In this document: positions 52,048 to 59,756 of the stretch, in pieces
How positions within the stretch are numbered: the first letter of the stretch is position 1
Layout: every line of letters starts with the position of its first letter
Source of the DNA: Kribbella sp. NBC_00382
GTDB taxonomy: Bacteria; Actinomycetota; Actinomycetes; Propionibacteriales; Kribbellaceae
Direction of reading: 5' to 3'
DNA: 64,000 bases
Assembly (NCBI RefSeq): GCF_036067295.1
Contig: NZ_CP107954.1
Coordinates: 4,216,001-4,280,000, forward strand
Translations under genes and position numbers: made by a program
The notes under the pieces: model-generated
Seen by the model: the letters and a program-made list of their open reading frames with translations, nothing else
Database searches by the model: none
What the model was told of the DNA's origin: nothing

Positions 52048-53273
52048 TGGGTCCGGCCGAGGTCGAGGCTGTCTGGCGGATCGAGTCGGCGCGGATCGTT
52101 GCCTCGCTGACCCGGTTCACCGGGGACTTCGCGCTGGCCGAGGACGCTGCCCAGGAGGCGGTCGCCGAGGCACTGGTGTCGTGGCCGACCAACCCACCGG
52201 ACAGTCCGGCCGGCTGGCTGATGGCCACGGCCCGGCGGCGGGCCATCGACGCGATCCGCCGCCGGGCCGCGCTCAAGGATCGGCACGCTCTGCTGGCGAT
52301 CGACGCGGAGTTCGGCGCGGTCCTCGACGAGGACGTCGACCCCGACCGGATCGACGACGACATCCTGGCGCTGATGTTCGTCAGCTGCCACCCGGTACTT
52401 TCCCCCGAGGCCCGGGTGGCGCTGACTCTGCGCGTGGTCGCCGGACTGACCACCGAGCAGATCGCCCGGGCGTTCCTGGTGCCGGTACCGACCGTGCAGG
52501 CTCGCATCACCCGGGCGAAGAAGACGATCGCGGCCGCCGGGGTGCCGTTCGAGCTGCCGGCGGCCAACGAGCGTCGCGAGCGGCTGGGCGGGGTGCTCAG
52601 CGTCGTCTACGTGATCTTCACCGAGGGGTCGACGGCCACGTCGGGCGATCGGCTGCTGCGTCGCGACGTCGCGTACGAGGCGATCCGGCTGGCCCGCACG
52701 CTGGCCGCATTGCTGCCGGACGAGCCGGAAGTGCACGGCCTGCTCGCCTTGTGCGAACTGACGGCCTCTCGCTTCCCGGCCCGGACCGCCCCCGACGGCT
52801 CGCCAATCCTGCTGGAGGACCAGGACCGGCAACGCTGGGACTTCTCGGCCATCCGCCGCGGCCTGGCCGCATTGGTCAAGGCATCCCCTCGCGGCCTCGG
52901 CCCGTACGGCCTCCAAGCCGCGATCGCCGCCGCCCACGCCACAGCACCCTCGGTCGAAGCAACCGACTGGGACCAGATAGTCCTCCTCTACGAGGCCTTA
53001 GGCCGAGTCGCCCCTTCACCCGTGGTCGAACTCAACCGAGCTGTCGCAGTAGCCATGGCGTCAGGCCCAGCACAGGCCTTGGCCATGGTGGACGAACTGG
53101 TCGCCCTGAACCGGCTCCCCGGCTCATACCTAGTCCCAACCGTCCGAGGCGAACTACTGACCCGCCTCGGACGCGTTGCAGAAGCGCGCGCCGAACTGGA
53201 ACTAGCCGCCCGCCTCTGCACCAACCCCCAAGAACGCTCCGTACTACTCCACAAAGCAGCCGCCCTCAGCTGA
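52047..53273 (+). CDS. ECF42-type RNA polymerase sigma factor
   Basis: A 408-residue sigma factor, much longer than a typical ECF. Sigma region 2 (RFTGDFALAEDAAQEAVAEALVSWP) and region 4 (VALTLRVVAGLTTEQIARAFLVPVPTVQARITRAKKTI) are followed by a long C-terminal TPR-like, DUF6596-type extension (ERLGGVLSVVYVIFTEG; LLYEALGRVAPSPVVELNRAVAV). ECF42 factors lack a classical anti-sigma and are thought to be controlled through this extension. ATG 52047 overlaps the YCII stop. Confidence 0.93.
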   Translation: MGPAEVEAVWRIESARIVASLTRFTGDFALAEDAAQEAVAEALVSWPTNPPDSPAGWLMATARRRAIDAIRRRAALKDRHALLAIDAEFGAVLDEDVDPDRIDDDILALMFVSCHPVLSPEARVALTLRVVAGLTTEQIARAFLVPVPTVQARITRAKKTIAAAGVPFELPAANERRERLGGVLSVVYVIFTEGSTATSGDRLLRRDVAYEAIRLARTLAALLPDEPEVHGLLALCELTASRFPARTAPDGSPILLEDQDRQRWDFSAIRRGLAALVKASPRGLGPYGLQAAIAAAHATAPSVEATDWDQIVLLYEALGRVAPSPVVELNRAVAVAMASGPAQALAMVDELVALNRLPGSYLVPTVRGELLTRLGRVAEARAELELAARLCTNPQERSVLLHKAAALS

Positions 53274-53287
53274 CAATCGCCTTGACC

Positions 53288-53312
53288 GTACGCCGGGGGT
53301 GGCTCGGCGTAC
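53288..53312. terminator. Hairpin between convergent sigma and fasciclin genes
   Basis: GTACGCCG (53288-53295) and CGGCGTAC (53305-53312) form an 8-bp stem with a 9-base loop in the 53-bp gap between convergent stops, so it can serve both. Confidence 0.65.
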
Positions 53313-53326
53313 CGGGTCGGTCGGGG

Positions 53327-53989
53327 TCAGATGTCGAGCGGGCGGAGTACCAGGAAAATGCCGTGGGCGATCTGGCGGTTGCCCTTGTTGATGTCCAGAG
53401 CCCGCGGGTTGAGCAGCGGGTCGCGGTCGTTGTGGTCGGCATCGATCAGGCGGATCAGGCGGTAGCGCTTGCTGAGGACATCGACGGTGATCTTGCCGCC
53501 TGGCAACGCCGTCGTGAGGTGCGCACCGTCGGACTTGAGCGCGGTGCGGCTGGTGATCGTCGCACCCGGGATGACGTGGTAAAGGAGCACTGCCTCGATC
53601 GTGTCGATGCCGAGCAACCCCGCCAATGCGTTGAAGAGCTGGCTTTCTGAGCGGTACCAGTGGCCCGTCAGGTCGGCAGCGAGTAGCTGGAACGCGCGGT
53701 CGCTGGGGAGGAACGCGGTGAGCGCGACCTTGCCGTTCGCGAGGACGCTCACGGGGCTGGCCGGCTTGGCTGCGAGGACCGCGCCGACAGCTTGGGTCAG
53801 GATGTCGTAGTCGTTCCAGTTGCGGTCGAAGGTGTCGCCGTCGGAGGCCAGCACAGCGGCGAGGCTTCGGCTGCCGAGTTTGGGCTGATGGGCTTCGGCC
53901 GGCGTGGCGACCACGACGGAGGTCACTACCAGGGCGATAGCCGCGGCGCACGTGGCAACGCGTCTGGTCAAGTGAGGAAGTCTGGACAT
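53327..53989 (-). CDS. Secreted fasciclin-domain protein
   Basis: A 220-residue exported protein with signal peptide about 1-34 (ending ATPAEAH) and one fasciclin (FAS1) domain. VALTAFLPSDRAFQLLAADLTG and TIEAVLLYHVIPGATITSRTAL match the conserved H1 and H2 boxes. FAS1 proteins act in adhesion or surface association. It follows an anti-sigma gene and a SigK-like sigma gene, the same order of functions as the mycobacterial sigK/rskA region that controls the FAS1 antigens MPT70/MPT83. ATG 53989 is preceded by AAAGG. Confidence 0.9.
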   Translation of the reverse strand: MSRLPHLTRRVATCAAAIALVVTSVVVATPAEAHQPKLGSRSLAAVLASDGDTFDRNWNDYDILTQAVGAVLAAKPASPVSVLANGKVALTAFLPSDRAFQLLAADLTGHWYRSESQLFNALAGLLGIDTIEAVLLYHVIPGATITSRTALKSDGAHLTTALPGGKITVDVLSKRYRLIRLIDADHNDRDPLLNPRALDINKGNRQIAHGIFLVLRPLDI

Positions 53990-54090
53990 GGGACAACCTT
54001 TCGGCGGGTCGGCTGCGTGTGCAGCCTCGGTTGTCTTGTACTTCCGTCCAGCTGGGCTTCCCGGATGCACCAGCGCCGGGAAATCCGTCG

Positions 54091-54756
54091 TCAGGCTGGC
54101 AGCGTGCCGCGGATGATGCTGTCGTGCGAGTGCTCTGGGTTGCCGTCGTTCGGTTCCAGTGACACATCGACGATGCGATAGCCCTGCGCAGTCAGGTCCG
54201 GTGGGATGAGGTACGTGCCATCGGTCCGGGGATCCAGTACGCCGAGAGACACCATTCGCTTGCCGTCCTGGTTGATCAGCCATACCTCGTAGAACCCGCT
54301 AGGTGAGGGCAGACCTGTGGTGGAGACCCGGAGTTCGGCGCCCGTACCGACGCGGACGAGGTCTGCGGTGCCGTCTCCGGACTTACCCTGCAGCGGATCG
54401 AGCTTGATGACGGCCTGGCTGGCGGCATCGTCGTCCTGACGGTCGAGCAGTTTGGTTCCGGCGACGCCCAGGCCGAGTCCGAGGATCGCGGCGATGCTTG
54501 CAGCCAGAAGGACAGTCCGTCTGCCGGCCCGTACTGCGGGCTGGCTGGTGCGACCGAGTTCGGTCGTGATGCGTTCCCAGACTTCCGGCGGTGGGGCCTC
54601 GAGGTGGGGGAGGTCGTGGCTCAGATCGACCAGTTCGCGAAGCTCGGCCAGCTTCTCCTGGCAGGTCTGGCAGGTCAGGAGGTGCTCGGCGGCAGCCGGA
54701 TCTGGTGCGACGTCGTCCAGCGCCCACTGCGCCAGGGTCTCCTCGTCAAGATGCAT
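54091..54756 (-). CDS. RskA-like anti-sigma factor
   Basis: A 221-residue membrane protein. The cytoplasmic zinc-anti-sigma motif His25-x3-Cys29-x2-Cys32 (EHLLTCQTCQEKL) is followed by a transmembrane helix (about 80-102). An outer RskA-type domain has SGFYEVWLINQDGKRMVSLGVLDP and YRIVDVSLEPNDGNPEHSHDSIIRGTL. It should hold the overlapping SigK-like sigma factor at the membrane until proteolysis releases it. It overlaps the sigma gene by 11 bases. Confidence 0.92.
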   Translation of the reverse strand: MHLDEETLAQWALDDVAPDPAAAEHLLTCQTCQEKLAELRELVDLSHDLPHLEAPPPEVWERITTELGRTSQPAVRAGRRTVLLAASIAAILGLGLGVAGTKLLDRQDDDAASQAVIKLDPLQGKSGDGTADLVRVGTGAELRVSTTGLPSPSGFYEVWLINQDGKRMVSLGVLDPRTDGTYLIPPDLTAQGYRIVDVSLEPNDGNPEHSHDSIIRGTLPA

Positions 54757-55306
54757 CGCCAGTCACCTCCTTCAGCCGGTCTCGCAGGTGGAGCAGTCCC
54801 CGTCGTACATGGCTCTTGACCGTGCCCAACGGCAGATCGAGCCGGCTCGCGATCTGCGAGTGTGTCTGGTCTTCGTAGAAGGCGAGCTTAAGGATGGTTC
54901 GGCGTGGCTCGTCCAGCTGGTTCACTTCATCGGCCAGGACCACCCGCTCGACCAGCAGATCCTCCTCGCTCGCCGTGGGCGTCTCCGGGGCGACCGCTTG
55001 GAGGTTGCGGCGTTGCCTGCTGCGGTCGGCGAGCTGATCGGCGATCCGGTGCCGCGCTACGCCGACCAGCCAGGAACCCAGCTGACCGGCGTTCGGGTCG
55101 AAGCTGGCCCGGCCGCGCCAGGCCGACACGAAGACCTGCTGCGTCACCTCTTCGGCGTCGCCGCGATCGTTCAGCGCTCGCAGCGCCAACGTGTAGACCA
55201 AGCCGGACCAGCGCCGGTAGGCATCGCTCAGGCTCTCCGCGCGGCCTTCTGCGAATCCTTTCGCAATGTCAGCCGCCGAGGGGTCGCCTGCCTCGGTGGT
55301 GCTCAC
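54746..55306 (-). CDS. SigK-like ECF sigma factor
   Basis: A 186-residue ECF sigma factor. Region 2 (LSDAYRRWSGLVYTLALRALNDRGDAEEVTQQVFVSAWRGR) and region 4 (LDEPRRTILKLAFYEDQTHSQIASRLDLPLGTVKSHVRRGLLHLRDRL) are complete. GTG 55306 (MSTTEAG) is chosen because upstream residues lack sigma similarity, though its ribosome site is weak. It is followed by its RskA-like anti-sigma and a fasciclin protein that is a likely target gene. SigK-family factors control envelope proteins in mycobacteria. Confidence 0.9.
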   Translation of the reverse strand: MSTTEAGDPSAADIAKGFAEGRAESLSDAYRRWSGLVYTLALRALNDRGDAEEVTQQVFVSAWRGRASFDPNAGQLGSWLVGVARHRIADQLADRSRQRRNLQAVAPETPTASEEDLLVERVVLADEVNQLDEPRRTILKLAFYEDQTHSQIASRLDLPLGTVKSHVRRGLLHLRDRLKEVTGDAS

Positions 55307-55340
55307 GGGCCGCACTCTATCGGCCGGTGAGGACCGTTGA

Positions 55341-56015
55341 TCAAGATGTCGCAACGGCTGTGACCACCAGGTTGTCGCGGTAACCGCCGGCGTTCGCGTC
55401 ATACGGACCACCGCAGGTGACGATCTGCAGCAATGGCGATCCGTCGCGGTCGAACAGTTCGTCGACGGCCAGCTTCTGCTTCGGGATGTCGCGGACGGCA
55501 GTAACCCGGTACCGGAGGACGTTGCCGGGCATCGTGATCTCGACCAGGTCGCCGGGCCGTACCTTGCGCAGCCGCACCAACGGGCCCACGCCGTACTGGC
55601 GACTGTCGATGTGCCCGCCGAGTACGGCCGATCCGACCGGATCGCCGGGGGACGGCCCGAACCGGTACCACCCGATCGTCGCCGGTTGGGCGGGCAACGC
55701 CATCTGGCCGTCGGCCCCCACGCCGACAGCTTGAATCGGCATGCTCAGACCCGCCTTCGACACCGTGAGCCGGACAGGTACCGGCGCCGATGCAGCGACA
55801 CTGGGCAGGTCCGCATCCGTGGTGCGCACCGATCCCGGCACGGCTGGCGGCAACGATGGCGTCGGCGTGGCCAAGTGGGGTGGCGACGGGCTGACGACGG
55901 TCGGGACGGAAGGCTGGGAGCCTTCTGAGCCGGCGCAACTCGCCAGAGTCGTTGAGGTCAGACCGGCCAGTGCGACCACCAAGACGGTGGTCGCACCTCG
56001 ACGGAATATCGTCAC
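55341..56015 (-). CDS. Class F sortase (lipoprotein-like)
   Basis: A 224-residue extracytoplasmic transpeptidase with catalytic His135 (LGGHIDSRQYG), Cys201 (IVTCGGPYD) and Arg213 (GGYRDNLVV), the sortase triad. The N-terminus ends in TTLASC, so lipid anchoring at Cys27 is plausible in place of a membrane helix. A Pro/Ser/Thr-rich linker follows. Class F sortases of actinobacteria attach or process surface proteins, with poorly defined substrates. It overlaps the DUF4397 gene by ATGA and is co-translated with it. Confidence 0.92.
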   Translation of the reverse strand: MTIFRRGATTVLVVALAGLTSTTLASCAGSEGSQPSVPTVVSPSPPHLATPTPSLPPAVPGSVRTTDADLPSVAASAPVPVRLTVSKAGLSMPIQAVGVGADGQMALPAQPATIGWYRFGPSPGDPVGSAVLGGHIDSRQYGVGPLVRLRKVRPGDLVEITMPGNVLRYRVTAVRDIPKQKLAVDELFDRDGSPLLQIVTCGGPYDANAGGYRDNLVVTAVATS

Positions 56016-56848
56016 GACCTGACGCGTGCCCGGACAACGGTCGTCGTCCCCGCAGCTACCAGGCCGAGCACAGCAAGGATGGCGAAGATGCCCAGCAGCG
56101 GCATGCCGCTGTCAAGCTGGGCCGCCTGTCCGCCAGTACCGCCGGGAACACCGGCCGGGCTGTGGTGGAGTCCGGAGATCGTCTGTACCGCGAGCTTGAG
56201 GTTCTTGTCCTTCGCGCTGCCCCAGGCGTAGACGATCGTGTTGGTGCCTTCCTTCAGGTTCACGTCGGCCGGGCCGATCGCAACCGTCGATGTGCCGGCC
56301 AGCACCACATCAGCCTTCACGGTGCCCGCGGGGAGATCGGCCTTGGCCTCCTTGGGGTTCGTCAGGGCCTTGAAGGCAGGCTTGCCACCGGCGCGAACAT
56401 CGACCGCCGGCGCGGCGGCATCATGGCGAACCGTCAGCCGGGCCTGGCCGGCGGCCACCTTCGACACGTCGTTCACGTAGGGCGTCAGTACCGGCTTCCC
56501 GCTCGCATCGAGGTGCGCGACGACGGTCACGTTGGCGCCACCTGGAACTGCGACGTCATCGGCCTCGATGACCGCCTTTCCCTTGGCCCCGGCACCTGCC
56601 GCGGTGACCTTGAGGTCATAGCTTCCTGCGGGCAGCTTCAGCGGATCGGTCAGCGTGCCTGGCTTGAAGTTGGTCAGCAGGGCTTTGCCGTTGACGTAGA
56701 CGTCGACGGTGGCACCCGGCACGGCGTGCAGAACCGACACTGTCGCATTGGCGGTCGGGGCCGCCTGCGCAGTCGCAGCGACACTGGCCGGCAATCCGGC
56801 CAGCAGCAGTCCCGTTGCAGTCAGGGCGGTGATACGGCGAACAGACAT
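56012..56848 (-). CDS. DUF4397 surface protein with C-terminal anchor
   Basis: A 278-residue exported protein with signal peptide about 1-30 and two DUF4397 repeats (VSVLHAVPGATVDVYVNGKALLTNFKPGTLTDPLKLPAGSYDLKV and a second, weaker one). The C-terminal membrane helix (GMPLLGIFAILAVLGLVAAGTTTVV) ends in a basic tail, the layout of a sortase-processed protein. No LPxTG motif is visible before the helix. ATG 56848 has AAGGAGG. It is the likely partner of the overlapping sortase gene. Confidence 0.9.
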   Translation of the reverse strand: MSVRRITALTATGLLLAGLPASVAATAQAAPTANATVSVLHAVPGATVDVYVNGKALLTNFKPGTLTDPLKLPAGSYDLKVTAAGAGAKGKAVIEADDVAVPGGANVTVVAHLDASGKPVLTPYVNDVSKVAAGQARLTVRHDAAAPAVDVRAGGKPAFKALTNPKEAKADLPAGTVKADVVLAGTSTVAIGPADVNLKEGTNTIVYAWGSAKDKNLKLAVQTISGLHHSPAGVPGGTGGQAAQLDSGMPLLGIFAILAVLGLVAAGTTTVVRARVRS

Positions 56849-57015
56849 GAAACCTCCTTGAGATGACGCTTCTGTCTGTTCTTTCCACTTGACCGGCCCC
56901 AACGGATGCACTCGACGAGCATCGATTTCGCCAGGGCTTCGTAACGTTCTGTGATCGGCTGGGTGGTGGATCATGAGGAAGTGGACGCCACCGGCATCTG
57001 CGGCATGATGTCCGC

Positions 57016-57798
57016 ATGACCGCGGAATTGCTGACGATCGTGCAGGAGCTGGCAGAGGTCAGCCGGCTGGTGGACGGTGACGACGTGCCGGCCACCCTCG
57101 ATCGATTCGTCGCTCGTATGGTCGCCACGATTCCGGACTGTGACGAAGCTTCGATCGCCATCTGCGGTGATGACGCGGCCCCGGAGCTGGTGGCGCGCTC
57201 CGCTGCGCCGACGGATCCTACTGTCGATCCCGCGCGCCTCATGCTGGCCGAACAGCTGGAGCGCCGCGACGGCCCGCTGCACGAGGCCCTCACCTATGCG
57301 GAGCCTCGGCGGATCGATGACGCCGCCTCGGACCATCGCTGGCCGGAGGTCGGTGCCGCCGTGATCAACGCTGGTTATCGAAGCGGCTTGTTCCTGCCGT
57401 TGCCGGCTCGCCGGGACGCGGCGATCAGCCTGCTGTCGGCGAAGGCGGATGCGTTCGGCGGTACGTCGTACGACATCGCACTGCTGTTCACGCTGCATGC
57501 CGGCGTGACCTTCGACAACGCGCAGCTCTTTCATGACAGCAAGGCTCTGGTGGCGCAGCTCAATGCGGCTCTCGACACCAGAGGTCTGATCGGTCGCGCT
57601 CAGGGAATCGTCATGCGTCACTACGGCGTCGACACCAAGACCTCGTTCGCGATTCTCAAACGCGGCTCCCAGAACACCAACGTCAAACTCCGCGTCCTCG
57701 CCCAGACCATCGTCGACGGGCAGGAGGGAGCCGCTCTCTCCCAGACCCTGGCCGACTTCGGCCTCGGCCAAGGCAGCCCTGCGCCGGGTCCGCGCTGA
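57016..57798 (+). CDS. GAF-ANTAR domain regulator
   Basis: A 260-residue protein with an N-terminal GAF sensor domain (about 20-170) and a C-terminal ANTAR RNA-binding domain (about 185-240; ALDTRGLIGRAQGIVMRHYGVDTKTSFAILKRGSQNTNVKLRVLAQTIV). ANTAR proteins bind tandem hairpins in nascent RNA and prevent termination. The signal sensed by the GAF domain is unknown. Divergent from the DUF4397 gene. Confidence 0.92.
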   Translation: MTAELLTIVQELAEVSRLVDGDDVPATLDRFVARMVATIPDCDEASIAICGDDAAPELVARSAAPTDPTVDPARLMLAEQLERRDGPLHEALTYAEPRRIDDAASDHRWPEVGAAVINAGYRSGLFLPLPARRDAAISLLSAKADAFGGTSYDIALLFTLHAGVTFDNAQLFHDSKALVAQLNAALDTRGLIGRAQGIVMRHYGVDTKTSFAILKRGSQNTNVKLRVLAQTIVDGQEGAALSQTLADFGLGQGSPAPGPR

Positions 57799-57829
57799 AA
57801 CTGGTTCGGGGGAGCCAGGCGATGGGGGC

Positions 57830-57863
57830 GGTCCCGGAGCTGCTGGTCTGAACTGCCGGGACC
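57830..57863 (+). terminator. Hairpin after GAF-ANTAR gene
   Basis: GGTCCCGG (57830-57837) and CCGGGACC (57856-57863) form an 8-bp stem with an 18-base loop, 32 bases past the stop. Confidence 0.4.
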
Positions 57864-57984
57864 TGGAGACGGCCCAACCTCAACAAGCTCAGCCGGGTGC
57901 CTCGTGGTACTCCAGTGCCCGCGCTCATGCCACCCTGATCCCGCGGGCCAGCCCCGGGCACTTTGTCTCAGGCCTGGGAGGGTT

Positions 57985-58608
57985 TCAGGGCTGGGAGGGT
58001 CGCCATGGTTCGTGCTGGTGCGCCAGCCATACCAGGTCGGGGGTGAGAGCGCGTACCTTCAGCTGTCCTTCGGTTTGCGGGTCGTCGAGATCGTGGGACG
58101 AGATGGCCAGGTCGCCGACGACAGCGGTCCGCTGCAGGCCTGAGTCGACCAGCACCAGCTGGGATCCGCGAGTGTGGCCCGGGCCTGGGACGAGGCGGAC
58201 GCCTGGCAGCAGCTCGAGTTCGCCGTCGACCGGCACGTACTCCACACCGGGCGCTTCGACCCACTCGCGAATCGTGTACTCCTGCTGGCTCAACGCATCG
58301 TCAAGCTCCAGGCGCTGGACGTAGATCGGCTTGCCGGCGAAGAGGTGATTGCCGCCGCAGTGGTCGAAGTGCAGGTGGGTGTTGACGACGATGTCGATGC
58401 TCGCGGGATCGAGCTGCTCCTTGGTGAGTTGGCGGATCCGGGGGTCCATGTCGGCCACCAGCGGATGCAGTTCCGTCAGACCGGTATCGACCAGCACTCG
58501 CCCTTGGGGATGGTCGATGACGTGTACGTAGACGGGCATCAAGGCGCCATCAGCCATCAGGTCGGCGACGTGGATCGGGGTGACGACGATGGTAGGAGGG
58601 GTGGTCAT
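57985..58608 (-). CDS. Metallo-beta-lactamase fold hydrolase (lactonase-like)
   Basis: A 207-residue MBL-fold hydrolase. The metal motif NTHLHFDHCGGN supplies His78, His80, Asp82 and His83. GPGHTRGSQ and AVVGDLAISSHDLDD supply further ligands. Overall length and spacing resemble AhlD-type N-acyl-homoserine lactonases and related quorum-quenching enzymes, but substrate assignment is uncertain. ATG 58608 has AAGGAG upstream and overlaps the DHFR-like gene stop, so they form an operon. Confidence 0.88.
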   Translation of the reverse strand: MTTPPTIVVTPIHVADLMADGALMPVYVHVIDHPQGRVLVDTGLTELHPLVADMDPRIRQLTKEQLDPASIDIVVNTHLHFDHCGGNHLFAGKPIYVQRLELDDALSQQEYTIREWVEAPGVEYVPVDGELELLPGVRLVPGPGHTRGSQLVLVDSGLQRTAVVGDLAISSHDLDDPQTEGQLKVRALTPDLVWLAHQHEPWRPSQP

Positions 58609-59195
58609 CGCGCGGCGTCTCCTTGGCGAACGGCGTAGCGGTGCATCGTTACTCCGGACCCGAAACGTTGCTGCTCGAGCAAGTCGAGATCGACCGGCAG
58701 GTCGTAGTCGTCGAACAGTGGCCGGCCGAAGCCGAGAATCGACGGGTGGGCGTAGAGCAGCAGTTCGTCGAGCATTCCCTCTCGGAGCAGTTGCGTGGCG
58801 AGTCCCGCTCCACCCACACCGATGGCGCCGTCGGTGCTGGCGCGCAGAGCACGTAGTCGCACGAGCGCATCGTCGCCGCCGAAGACTTGAGTGTTGTGAT
58901 CCGCACGGTGCCGGGTGCGCGAGACGAGGATCTTGGGTTTGCTCGTCCACAGCTCCCCGTACTCACGCAAGACCTCAGGTAGCGAGGCATCATCGCGGGA
59001 CCGCGGCCAGTACTCCTCCATCAGCTCGTAGAAGAGGCGACCTTGGACAAGGAGCGCGAAATCACGTGAGCGCGCATTGAGCTCGCGGTGCAGCTCCTCG
59101 TCGATGCGCAACCACTCACCGGCACCGTTGTCGCCGGGGACCTGCTCGATGAGCAGGTCGACAGACACGTTCATCAAGTACACGAACCGGCCCAT
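58605..59195 (-). CDS. Dihydrofolate-reductase-family (RibD C-terminal-like) protein
   Basis: A 196-residue protein of the RibD C-terminal/DHFR-like superfamily (MGRFVYLMNVSVD; LVQGRLFYELMEEYWP; GAIGVGGAGLATQLLREGMLDELLLYAHPSILGFGRPLF). These proteins bind NADPH; most have no known substrate. ATG 59195 is chosen because it begins the family motif and has GAGGAG just upstream. First gene of a two-gene operon, divergent from an HxlR regulator with a palindromic operator between. Confidence 0.9.
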   Translation of the reverse strand: MGRFVYLMNVSVDLLIEQVPGDNGAGEWLRIDEELHRELNARSRDFALLVQGRLFYELMEEYWPRSRDDASLPEVLREYGELWTSKPKILVSRTRHRADHNTQVFGGDDALVRLRALRASTDGAIGVGGAGLATQLLREGMLDELLLYAHPSILGFGRPLFDDYDLPVDLDLLEQQRFGSGVTMHRYAVRQGDAAR

Positions 59196-59209
59196 CGGCT
59201 CCTCTTCCC

Positions 59210-59234
59210 TAGTGCTTGCAAGTTGCAATCACTA
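59210..59234. promoter_or_regulatory. HxlR operator candidate
   Basis: TAGTGCTTGCAA (59210-59221), G, TTGCAATCACTA (59223-59234), symmetric at eleven of twelve positions. It lies between the divergent DHFR-like operon and the HxlR gene, 15-39 bases before the former. Confidence 0.8.
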
Positions 59235-59267
59235 TATTGGGCGTCAGTTGCCTGTCAAGGAGGGACC

Positions 59268-59684
59268 GTGGAACCCCGATCCGAATGCCCGATCAACACC
59301 GCCGTCGAGGTGCTGGGCGATCGCTGGTCGTTGCTCGTCCTGCGCGACATCATCTTCGAGGACCGCCGGTACTTCCGGGTCCTGCTCACCGGATCGGTCG
59401 AGCGCATCGCCTCGAACATCCTTGCCGACCGGCTCGTGCGGCTCGTCGACGCCGGCCTCCTCACGCGCGGAACGGCCGCCCGCGGACAACGCGCGCGCTA
59501 CAGCCTTACCGAAGCCGGCATCCAGACTCTGCCGATCATCGACGCCCTCGCGACCTGGGGGCTGCGCTGGCGTCCAGGCAGCGACGCCCTTCCGTGCCGG
59601 CAGCAGCACCTGCACGAGATGGGCCCCGCGTACATCGAACAGTTCATGGAAGAACTCCGCGCCCGCCACCTCAGTGCCCACTGA
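59268..59684 (+). CDS. HxlR-family transcriptional regulator
   Basis: A 138-residue winged-helix protein. The conserved CPINTAVEVLGDRWSLLVLRDIIF segment starts with the HxlR Cys-Pro. The recognition region SVERIASNILADRLVRLVDAGLL and wing RYSLTEAGIQ follow. GTG 59268 has AAGGAGGG just upstream. Divergent from the DHFR-like/MBL operon, which it likely controls via 59210-59234. Confidence 0.92.
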   Translation: MEPRSECPINTAVEVLGDRWSLLVLRDIIFEDRRYFRVLLTGSVERIASNILADRLVRLVDAGLLTRGTAARGQRARYSLTEAGIQTLPIIDALATWGLRWRPGSDALPCRQQHLHEMGPAYIEQFMEELRARHLSAH

Positions 59685-59756
59685 AAACCACACGGCGAAA
59701 GGCGAATCCAGATCGCGGCAGCCGGGGCGCAGAGGTGTGCGGACCGAGTGCCTCCT

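Noticed and set aside
58605..59195. True dihydrofolate reductase (folA)
   Set aside because: The sequence matches the RibD C-terminal-like subgroup, not FolA, so no folate role is assigned.
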